Shown here one piece after another: positions 1 to 7,500 of a stretch of DNA of 13,962 bases. Under the pieces are notes generated by a model. The model did no database searches and was not told where the DNA came from. It was given only the letters and a program-made list of their open reading frames with translations. This stretch comes from Paramuribaculum sp. Its GTDB lineage: Bacteria > Bacteroidota > Bacteroidia > Bacteroidales > Muribaculaceae. Location of the stretch: positions 1 through 13,962 of the forward strand of contig JAIDXA010000273.1 in NCBI GenBank assembly GCA_029058705.1, read 5' to 3'. Made by a program: the position numbers and the translations under genes. The stretch's first letter is position 1; every line of letters starts with the position of its first letter.

Positions 1-65
1 CACCGCAATCGGCCATTCATGCCGGCCCGGTGGGCTGGTCTAGGTGTTTAACCCCATGAACCCAC
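1..65 (-). mobile_element. Probable 5' end of a group II intron (partial, runs off left edge)
   Basis: Read on the minus strand from base 65 leftwards, this segment begins GTGGG, close to the GTGYG start of bacterial group II introns. Those five bases can pair with CCCAC about 25 bases further on (plus positions 30-34 with 61-65), and further short GC-rich stems follow. The segment does not continue the OstA-like protein: the frame that is excellent from base 66 onward meets TGA at 57-59. The intron body would lie off the left edge. The call is supported by the clear 3' end of a group II intron, also on the minus strand, at the right edge. Alternatives are another kind of insertion or a chimeric contig end. 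The intron identity is an inference from the boundary motif and orientation, because no diagnostic domain is visible here. Confidence 0.45.
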
Positions 66-1337
66 ATCGCAGAGCTCAACAGCCCGAGCGAAATCATCAA
101 CTCCGACGGCATCATCTACACTTCCCGGGGAAAATACAACACCGACAACGGTCTTGCCGACCTGCTGAGCCGGTCATCCGTCAGAACCAACAAAGGAAAC
201 ATACTGATCGGCGACACACTGTTCTATGACCGGAAGAAACAATATGGCGAAGCCTTCGGCAACATGATACTCATTGACTCCGCACGCCAGAGCAGCATTC
301 TCGGCAACTACGGCTTCTACGACGAAGCGCGGGACAGCGCGTTTGTCACAGGACGCGCAATTGCCAAAGAATATTCCAAAGGCGACACGCTCTATATCCA
401 CGGCGACACGATACTGACATATCTCGACCTGATCGACTCCACACGAGTGACCAACGCTTTCCATAACGTCCGCATTTTCCGATTTGACATTCAGGCAATC
501 TGCGACTCGCTTTCGCTGACCGAACGCGACTCGATCATGCACCTTTACCGTCATCCGGTGGCATGGAGCGACAACCGCCAGATTTTCGGAAACGTAATCA
601 ACGTCCACATGGCGGACTCGACCGTCGACTGGGCACGGCTTCCTCAAACCGGATTCATGGCCGAACACATTGCCGAGGACTGCTACAACCAGATATCCGG
701 CAATGACATGACCGCATGGTTCAACGACTCGACAATAACGCGTCTGTATGTTGAAGGCAATGTCATGCTTAATGTCTTTCCGATGGAAAGCGACTCGACA
801 TACAACAAATTCGCCTATGTCGAAAGCAGTTACATGGATTCTTATTTCAACAAAAACGAAATAGAGAAAGTTGTTTTCTGGCCGGAGACAACCTCTAAAA
901 TCACGCCTCTTTATCTGGCGAAACGGAATGCCTACTTTCTCCCGAAATTCGGTTGGTATGACGATATTCGGCCTCGAACTCCAGGCGATGTATTTGTCAT
1001 CCCGCCGGAAATGATCGAACTTTTCCGGACAGCCGATCCGATTAAGCCGGAAGAAATTCAAGCATCCCGACAGGCTACAGACCCGAATCCCAAAGCTCCG
1101 GCCCCGACAGACCTCACCGGCTCAGTCTCAGACTCCATTGCAGGAGCTCCTCTCCCGACCAAACTCGACATTGACAAAAACTTGCAAAACAGCTCCGGTC
1201 AGAGTGAGATTCCCGTCCGTCAGCCCCTCCCTGCCGACAATAAATCTTCAGATCAAGGAAAAACGCCCGGCATCACCCCGCTTCCAGCTCCCGTCGAAGC
1301 CACTGACGAAGAAAACCTCGGAGCCCCTCTTGACTGA
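66..1337 (+). CDS. OstA-like (LptA/OstA_2 family) envelope protein, 5'-truncated by an insertion
   Basis: About 423 residues of an OstA-like protein remain. The Bacteroidales family is related to LptA/OstA and is thought to act in the periplasm in lipopolysaccharide transport or outer-membrane assembly. The reading frame is convincing from base 66 (IAELNSPSEIINSDG...). It shows the recurring beta-strand pattern of the fold, with phrases such as GDTLFYDR, YGEAFGNMILID and GDTLYIHGDT. The last roughly 90 residues are a Pro/Ser/Asp-rich low-complexity tail. There is no acceptable start at the left end and an in-frame TGA lies at 57-59, so the N-terminal part, including any signal peptide, is missing. 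The ATG at 264 is internal to the conserved domain and is not the true start. The copy is probably inactive if the junction is real. In other Bacteroidales this family commonly lies near PpiC/SurA-type isomerases and mutL, as I recall. Confidence 0.8.
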   Translation: MAELNSPSEIINSDGIIYTSRGKYNTDNGLADLLSRSSVRTNKGNILIGDTLFYDRKKQYGEAFGNMILIDSARQSSILGNYGFYDEARDSAFVTGRAIAKEYSKGDTLYIHGDTILTYLDLIDSTRVTNAFHNVRIFRFDIQAICDSLSLTERDSIMHLYRHPVAWSDNRQIFGNVINVHMADSTVDWARLPQTGFMAEHIAEDCYNQISGNDMTAWFNDSTITRLYVEGNVMLNVFPMESDSTYNKFAYVESSYMDSYFNKNEIEKVVFWPETTSKITPLYLAKRNAYFLPKFGWYDDIRPRTPGDVFVIPPEMIELFRTADPIKPEEIQASRQATDPNPKAPAPTDLTGSVSDSIAGAPLPTKLDIDKNLQNSSGQSEIPVRQPLPADNKSSDQGKTPGITPLPAPVEATDEENLGAPLD

Positions 1338-1364
1338 CACAACATCCACCCTTCCGCCAATATG

Positions 1365-1381
1365 AAACGGCTCGTTTTTTT
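1365..1381 (+). terminator. Weak hairpin plus T-run after the OstA-like gene
   Basis: A short stem AAACG/CGTTT with a three-base GCT loop runs into seven T residues about 30 bases after the OstA-like stop codon and just before the promoter of the next gene. The stem is short and only partly GC, so intrinsic termination here would be inefficient. It could also be chance. Confidence 0.3.
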
Positions 1382-1392
1382 GAGTCAATCTT

Positions 1393-1424
1393 TTTGCATG
1401 TAAGAATGTTTTTCTTTAATTTTG
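1393..1424 (+). promoter_or_regulatory. Bacteroidetes-type promoter for the PD40 protein gene
   Basis: TTTG (1393-1396) is followed by exactly 20 bases and then TAATTTTG (1417-1424). This matches the primary sigma-factor promoter of Bacteroidetes (-33 TTTG and -7 TAnnTTTG, 19-21 bases apart). Transcription would start near 1428-1431, giving a leader of about 60 bases before the ATG at 1488. It also rules out the TTG at 1422 as a start codon, because that lies inside the promoter. Confidence 0.8.
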
Positions 1425-1487
1425 CCACATTGCCGGCTCGGGTTAAAGCCAGAAACATTTCTGTCACTTATCGAATCAATCTCTCAA

Positions 1488-2846
1488 ATGAAACTTCATA
1501 AAACGCTTCTAACGACCTCCGCAATCCTACTTTCCGCCTCATTAAGCCATGCAGTCGAAAAAGCAGACTCACTGTCAGCCCTAGCCGACAAAGCCCCGGC
1601 CAACACTTCGCTGAATTTCAGGGCCGGCCGAGCGCTATATGAAGCGGGACATAACCGGAAGGCGCTTCCATATCTCAACCGCGGCGGCAACGACGCGAAT
1701 CCATGGATTGCCCTGATTGAGCTTGAAGACTACAATTTTGAAGCAGCTGCTGCCCGCGCTGAAAAATATCTCGCCTCGAAACATGATGCAACCGCCCCTG
1801 AACACTCACTGGCCGAAGAGATAATCGACCGTGCCGGAATTGGCCGGACAATGCTCGACCGCGTTGAAAAAGTAATCGTCATCGACTCATTGACCGTTGA
1901 CAAAGAATCCTTCTTCCGTGCCTACTCGATTTCTCCGACAACCGGAACAATAGCATCTCCGACAGCTTTGCCAGGCAATATGAAAGCCGCGCGTCCGACA
2001 ACAGTCTATGTTTCCGAAAACGGCGAGAGGATGCTGTGGGGGCAATATGACAAAAACGGGAACAGCCGCATAGTCGAGACAAACCATCTCGCCGACGGAT
2101 CATGGGAAGCCCCGGAACCGATTGGCGACGACCTCTGTCTCGGTGCTAACGCAAACTTCCCGTTTCTTCTTTCCGACGGAATGACGCTCTATTATGCCAG
2201 CGACGGCGAAGGATCTCTCGGAGGATATGACATCTACGTAACCCGCAACGACGGCGACCGTTATCTAAACCCACAGAACATCGGCATGCCCTACAACTCT
2301 CCGATGGACGACTATCTGCTTGCAATCGACGATGCAACCGGAATCGGATGGTGGGCCACCGACCGCAATCTCATTCCAGGGAAACTCACCATTTACATGT
2401 TTATCCCTCAGGAACTCCGTGACAACTATCCGGTCGACGGCACACCCGATCTCATCCAACGCGCCCGCATCAGCTCAATAGCCAAAACGCATCGGCAAGG
2501 GGAAGACTATTCAAAATATTTCGAAGCCGTCAGAAACATAATGAAAAACGCCTCGTCCGACACCACCGACGGCAATCTCATGTTCGCTCTTCCAGACGGC
2601 AGGGTCATCAACCGGATATCCGACCTGACCCAGCCTGAAGCCGCTGAACTCATGCGTGAATACCTGTCGGCCTACGACGAATTCACCGATCGGAAAATCC
2701 GGCTGTTGTCGCTCCGACAGAAATATCGCGAAGGCAACACCTCCCTGACCGATGAAATTCTCAGCGAAGAAGCCGAACTCGAACAGATGCAGACTTCTCT
2801 CCGCAATCTCGCCAATGAAGTCATTTCTGCAGAAACCGGAATGTAA
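1488..2846 (+). CDS. Secreted TPR/PD40 (WD40-like beta-propeller) protein
   Basis: The product has 452 residues. It starts with an N-terminal signal peptide (about residues 1-22: MKLHK, a hydrophobic stretch, then a SHA cleavage context). Residues roughly 35-97 are an alpha-helical TPR-like section (GRALYEAGHNRKALPYL and EAAAARAEKYL). Residues roughly 160-310 are a WD40-like propeller of the PD40 type, with a clear blade around residues 228-252 (LSDGMTLYYASDG...LGGYDIYVT). The C-terminal 60 or so residues are charged and predicted coiled coil. In Bacteroidetes, TPR-PD40 proteins are often periplasmic or outer-membrane associated, and many, such as PorE-like proteins, end in an OmpA peptidoglycan-binding domain. 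None is visible here. The ATG at 1488 was chosen because it begins the signal peptide; the frame is open upstream but overlaps the promoter. The substrate or partner is unknown. Confidence 0.85.
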   Translation: MKLHKTLLTTSAILLSASLSHAVEKADSLSALADKAPANTSLNFRAGRALYEAGHNRKALPYLNRGGNDANPWIALIELEDYNFEAAAARAEKYLASKHDATAPEHSLAEEIIDRAGIGRTMLDRVEKVIVIDSLTVDKESFFRAYSISPTTGTIASPTALPGNMKAARPTTVYVSENGERMLWGQYDKNGNSRIVETNHLADGSWEAPEPIGDDLCLGANANFPFLLSDGMTLYYASDGEGSLGGYDIYVTRNDGDRYLNPQNIGMPYNSPMDDYLLAIDDATGIGWWATDRNLIPGKLTIYMFIPQELRDNYPVDGTPDLIQRARISSIAKTHRQGEDYSKYFEAVRNIMKNASSDTTDGNLMFALPDGRVINRISDLTQPEAAELMREYLSAYDEFTDRKIRLLSLRQKYREGNTSLTDEILSEEAELEQMQTSLRNLANEVISAETGM

Positions 2847-3005
2847 ACTGCAAAAAGCAACAACCCACTTCAATTAATTCCGGACAATCGGGGACGATCA
2901 ATTCCGCGCCAAAGACTTCACGACACACAAACGCCAGCAGTCCCGAGTCAAATGGTCGGCAACCGGACGTTCTCATCACCTCTACCTCCACAATAACATC
3001 CAAAC

Positions 3006-3824
3006 ATGTCAGAAATGATTGATTTTCGTTTAATAACCGAATCGACCGACAAATACAACTTCCACTCCCACACACAGTTCTGCGACGGACATGCATCTAT
3101 GGCAACGATGGTCGACGCAGCTCTGGCAGCCGGATTCCGCCATTGGGGCTTCTCCCCTCACTCGCCCATATGCGTTGAATCACCATGCAATATGAAACCG
3201 GCTGATGTGTCATCCTATCTTGACGAAGTCAACCGACTGCGCAAGATCAACGGCTCCGCAATCAGCCTGTACGCCGGAATGGAAATCGACTATCTCAGTC
3301 CGGACTGGGGGCCTGCAATTAAATATTTTCAAGAAATTCCTCTTGACTACCGCATCGGTTCGGTCCACTTCGTCAGATCGAAAGATGGAGAAGATGTCGA
3401 CATTGACGGAAACTTCGAGTCTTTCCGTAAAAAGATGGACCGACATTTCCGAAACGACATCCGTTACGTTGTCGACCGATTCTTCGACAACTCGCTCGAA
3501 ATGGTTTCAAGAGGAGGATTCGACATCATCGGCCACTTCGACAAAATCGGCCATAATGCGTCCCTATATCAACCCGGAATCGAAGAAGAGCCATGGTATG
3601 AATCGCGCGTCTGCGAACTGATCGACGCGATCGCAGCTGCCGGAATCTATGCCGAGATCAATACCAAAGCCCGATCGAAGCACAATCGTTTTTTCCCATC
3701 CACAGTCTATTGGCAACGCATCATCGACGCAGGAATTCCTATCCTTGTCAACAGCGACGCACACCATCCCGACCTTACCGACCAGTCACGACCCGAAGCA
3801 TTCGAGATTCTATCGAAATTATAA
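3006..3824 (+). CDS. PHP-domain phosphoesterase, histidinol-phosphatase (HisJ/HisK) type
   Basis: The product has 272 residues and is a complete PHP-family metal-dependent phosphoesterase. Its metal ligands are all visible: HSH (H20, H22) and CDGHASM (D27) at the start, PHSP (H52), GMEIDY (E93), GSVHF (H121), GHFDK (H177, D179), and SDAHH (D251, H253) near the end. The layout resembles the Bacteroidales proteins annotated as histidinol-phosphatase, the penultimate step of histidine synthesis. No other his gene is present here, so the substrate is uncertain. The start could be the ATG at 3006 or the ATG at 3015; both lie upstream of the first metal ligands. Neither has a Shine-Dalgarno sequence. 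No clear promoter was found in the 159 bases upstream. The next gene starts 11 bases after the stop, so the two are probably co-transcribed. Confidence 0.88.
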   Translation: MSEMIDFRLITESTDKYNFHSHTQFCDGHASMATMVDAALAAGFRHWGFSPHSPICVESPCNMKPADVSSYLDEVNRLRKINGSAISLYAGMEIDYLSPDWGPAIKYFQEIPLDYRIGSVHFVRSKDGEDVDIDGNFESFRKKMDRHFRNDIRYVVDRFFDNSLEMVSRGGFDIIGHFDKIGHNASLYQPGIEEEPWYESRVCELIDAIAAAGIYAEINTKARSKHNRFFPSTVYWQRIIDAGIPILVNSDAHHPDLTDQSRPEAFEILSKL

Positions 3825-3835
3825 GGAACCCATCC

Positions 3836-4372
3836 ATGCGACTATTGTTAAAATTTATCGCTTTGCCTCTTTCCTTAGCGACATTCCAATCATGCATAAA
3901 CGAATCATACGAACCGACACTGGACGTCCGACCGGTATTCGAGCTTCATCCAGGCGACACGTTACCGTCTTTCTCCATTAAAATGAGCAATGGGGAAACC
4001 ATATCGACGTGCGATCTGAAAGGCAAACAGACATTCATCCTTTTCTTTTCCACACGATGTCCTGACTGCCGACATTTCCTTCCGGTCATGCAACAGTTCC
4101 ATGAATCATGTCCCGATGCATATATAATAGCTGTTTCCAGAGATGAATCCTCTCAATCGGTCATGGATTACTGGAACAGCAATGGGTTTTCCATACCATG
4201 CTCCCCGCAGTCCGATCAGACAATCTACCGGCTGTTCGCCTCAACCGGAGTCCCGCGACTGTTCATCTCAGATCCGGAACAGACAATAACACATGCATTC
4301 TCCCCTGAAAACCTCCCCGACTGCATGTCATTGATCAGAATCGCCACTTCTGATCAAGAGAGTGTTTTATAA
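3836..4372 (+). CDS. TlpA/ResA-like thioredoxin-fold lipoprotein
   Basis: The product has 178 residues. An N-terminal lipoprotein signal (MRLLLKFIALPLSLATFQSC) puts the lipidated cysteine at C20. Next come a redoxin-type segment (PGDTLPSFSIKMSNG), the active-site motif RCPDC (C75, C78) after a hydrophobic strand (TFILFFST), and the expected cis-proline in TGVP (P140). This is the pattern of membrane-anchored periplasmic thiol-disulfide oxidoreductases of the TlpA/ResA group, which reduce disulfides in exported proteins or take part in stress responses. The ATG at 3836 was preferred over the upstream in-frame ATG at 3710, which lies inside the previous gene and would give an Arg-rich non-signal leader. 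It is preceded by AAGGA (3824-3828), one of the few purine-rich ribosome-binding sites in the window. It is probably co-transcribed with the PHP gene. Its target is not deducible. Confidence 0.87.
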   Translation: MRLLLKFIALPLSLATFQSCINESYEPTLDVRPVFELHPGDTLPSFSIKMSNGETISTCDLKGKQTFILFFSTRCPDCRHFLPVMQQFHESCPDAYIIAVSRDESSQSVMDYWNSNGFSIPCSPQSDQTIYRLFASTGVPRLFISDPEQTITHAFSPENLPDCMSLIRIATSDQESVL

Positions 4373-4430
4373 CGATTATCAATAAAAGGACGGTGAATTT
4401 TCAGTCATGACTCCATACAGATCCGCTATT

Positions 4431-4438
4431 TAATTTTG
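4431..4438 (+). promoter_or_regulatory. Candidate -7 box upstream of tamB (distal)
   Basis: TAATTTTG fits TAnnTTTG exactly and is identical to the -7 element of the PD40 gene promoter. No TTTG is found 19-21 bases upstream, so the element is incomplete. If active, transcription would begin near 4443 and give tamB a leader of about 80 bases. Confidence 0.35.
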
Positions 4439-4503
4439 CCAAGCCTCCTCAAGAAAGACACAGTTTTCATGACTATCACACCGGCATTCTCCCGATTTTT
4501 CGC

Positions 4504-4511
4504 TAATTTTG
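4504..4511 (+). promoter_or_regulatory. Candidate -7 box upstream of tamB (proximal)
   Basis: A second copy of TAATTTTG ends only 12 bases before the tamB ATG. It again lacks a TTTG at the -33 distance. Initiation from it would give a leader of under 10 bases. AT-rich chance matches cannot be excluded. Confidence 0.35.
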
Positions 4512-4523
4512 CAAATTAGTGTG

Positions 4524-7500
4524 ATGAAGAAACTCGTCAAATGGCCATATAAGATTCTGCGCACTCTGCTGATGGCAGCGGTCGTGCTATTATTCATTCT
4601 TCCTGCGGGGCTATATGTCGCGCTCTCTTTGCCTGTAGTCCAGCAAGAAATAGCATCGACTGCGGAAAAGGAACTTGGCCGATTATTGTCTGTCAATGTC
4701 AAAATCTCCGACATCTCCATCGTGCCGTTCAACCGGTTGTCGCTTCACGACGTGACTATCTGCGATTCAGACGGAGTCCCGGCCATTTCAATAAACCGGC
4801 TCGGCGCCGGAATTTCACTTCTTGACTTGCTGATGCGTGGCGACATTATAATAACCTACGCCGAACTGTCAGGCCTAGACGCACGACTTACAAAAGCCAC
4901 CCATTCATCGCCTCTCAATATTCAGCCAATTATCGACGCACTCAAGCCCAAAGACAAAAACAAACCGCCGACACGTTTCGATCTGCGGGTAAACACCGTC
5001 GTGATACGAAACTCATCGGTTTCCTACGATGTCTTGTCAGCACCCGCCGACACCTCGCGTTTCAACCCCGATCATATCCAGATCCGATCGCTCCGCGCCG
5101 ACATAGTGGCCCCACAGATCAAAAACGATGATTTCATCATTGACCTCAGACGCCTTTCCATGTGCGAGCGGTCAGGCATAAAGATCAATAACATTACCGG
5201 ACTTTTCCATATTACCGCAAACGGATCAACAGCCGAAAATCTCACAATCGATCTGGCGGCATCACACATCTCACTCAACGACATCAATCTGACCTACAAC
5301 GGATTTTCCGAGCTCAAACAGCTGTGGAGCGAAAAGCCGGTTCTGATTGACATCAACAAAGGAAGCTACATCAGCGCCTCCGACATCGTACCGTTCGAGC
5401 CACGGCTGAAAGGGCTCGATCTGACGCTCTACACCGATTTACGCGCAGAAGCAACAAAGACAAGCCTGAGAATAGACCGTCTTGACCTCAATAGCTCCTA
5501 CGGATTCGCAATCCGGCTCGAAGGCTCGGCCAGCGACTATCTGAACCCGAAAGAAATGTCATTTGACATCCCGGAATTCACATTCGACATCAACGCGCCC
5601 AAAGCCCTTGATCTGGTGGGAAGATTTGTCAAACTCAAACCGGACGCAGCCAGAATCATATCGAATCTCGGAGAAACATTTCTTTCCGGATCCGCTTCGG
5701 GAACGCTTGCTTACGGTGACGTGACCGCCGACATAAAAACCGAAGCCGGAGATGTTTCCCTGGCGTCATCCTATTCGTCAACCAAAGCCCCCGCTTTCAC
5801 AGGAAATATTGAATTGACTTCATTCAGCGGCGCCAGACTGATGAACGGAATCAGCGGCCCGCTCAACAAACTCGGAAATCTCACGGCCAGGGTCGACTAC
5901 GACATCACATTGCCCGCCTCCGGACCAGCCGGCTCGGCTAAAGTCAAAATCGACGACATTGTCTGGAGCGAACACCACTTCACCGACATCACCGCACAAG
6001 CACACGCCGAAGGCAGCACATATGCCGGGTCGCTCGTTGTCGATAACCCCGGAATAATGATCGACCTCGACACGAAAGCAACAATCGACGGGCCGGAGAA
6101 AAGAATCTATCTTAACCTCGCAGCCCGCGACATCGAGCCGGCCTTATTCAACATTGACACAGCCCACCCCGAACGCCGGTTCTCAATTTTCTGCATCGGA
6201 GAAGTTTCCGGACCAGACATCGATCACCTTAACGGACAGATAGACATTGACGATCTTCAATATGGCTCGGAAAACGCCTCAATCTATCTTCAGGATCTGG
6301 ACTTCCAGCTTTCCCATAACGACGGATTCAACCAGATCCGGCTAAATTCCGACATAGCCGACGGCCTTGCCGAAGGAAACTACCGGCTTTCTGCCCTTCC
6401 CCGAATCTGCATGTCTATGCTGTCGGGCATAATGCCGTCACTGATCCCGGACACACCGACCGCCGGGAAAGACACCCCGCAGGCTGACGACCGCCTGTAC
6501 TACAGCCTGACGATCAAAGACACCGCCCCGATAGAACCGCTTGTCAAACTGCCGGTCAACGTGATCCATCCCATAAGAATCACCGGAGGCATTGATGCAG
6601 CCACACGGTCAATTGATTTCAATCTTGATGCTCCATACCTGCAACAAGGCAACAAACTGATCGAAAACACCTCGCTGACAGCCAGCGTCAAAGCATCTGA
6701 CGGCGATGACATTCCAGGCTATGGCGAACTGACCCTTTCGACAATGATGCCGACAAAAAACGGACCGCTTACACTCATGACATCCGCCTATGCCGTCAAC
6801 GACCACATCGACACTCACATAGACTGGAAAATAGCACGCGACCGCGATTTCTCAGGCAATCTCAATCTGTCGGCCGGATTCAGCCGGGATTCACTGCATA
6901 ATCTTCAGACCAGAATCGACATCAATCCCGGACAACTTGTCTTCAACGATACGGTATGGAACGTAGAACCCTCCGTTATCGACATCCGGGGAAAAAGGAT
7001 AAATATCCATGACTTCCGCGTCGGTCGCGACCGGCAGTTCGTAACGATAGAAGGTGCGGCATCAGCCTCACCATCCGACACGATCCTAATGACCCTTGAA
7101 GACGTAAACCTCGACTATATCTTTGAAACACTGAACATTCCGACCGCAATGTTCGGCGGACAGGCAACAGGAAAATTCTATGCAACCGACCTGTTCACAA
7201 ACAATCGGAAAGCATACACTCCCGGCTTAAGTGTAAAACGCCTGACCTACAACAAATCCCTGATGGGCGACGCATTCATCAAGTCGGAATGGAAACCCGA
7301 AAACAAAGCGATAACCATAGATGCCGACATCTCTCAGAACAACGGACGCCACTCTTTTATAAAAGGCCAGATCAAACCGACAGTCGACTCGCTCGACCTA
7401 AGTTTCAATGCCGACAGGATCTCCGTTGGATTCCTGCGGCCATTCATGTCGGCATTCGCAACCGACATAACAGGAATGGCTTCTGGAAAAGCAAGACTCT

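Noticed and set aside
174..1061. 295-residue open frame on the minus strand opposite the OstA-like gene
   Set aside because: It is antisense to a well-supported frame, has no signal, domain or plausible family, and its composition is that of a mirror frame in codon-biased DNA.
264..1337. ATG at 264 as the true start of the OstA-like gene
   Set aside because: Family-like sequence in the same frame continues upstream to base 66, so this ATG is internal. The real start is lost beyond the insertion.
1422..1487. 22-codon N-terminal extension of the PD40 protein from TTG at 1422
   Set aside because: It overlaps the -7 box of the promoter and would bury the signal peptide. The ATG at 1488 begins a normal signal sequence.
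2847..3005. Promoter or small gene between the PD40 and PHP genes
   Set aside because: No TAnnTTTG box with a -33 partner, no stable hairpin and no convincing short ORF was seen in these 159 bases.
3710..3835. 42-residue extension of the TlpA-like lipoprotein from ATG at 3710
   Set aside because: It lies inside the PHP gene in another frame, is Arg-rich, and would place the lipobox far from the N-terminus.
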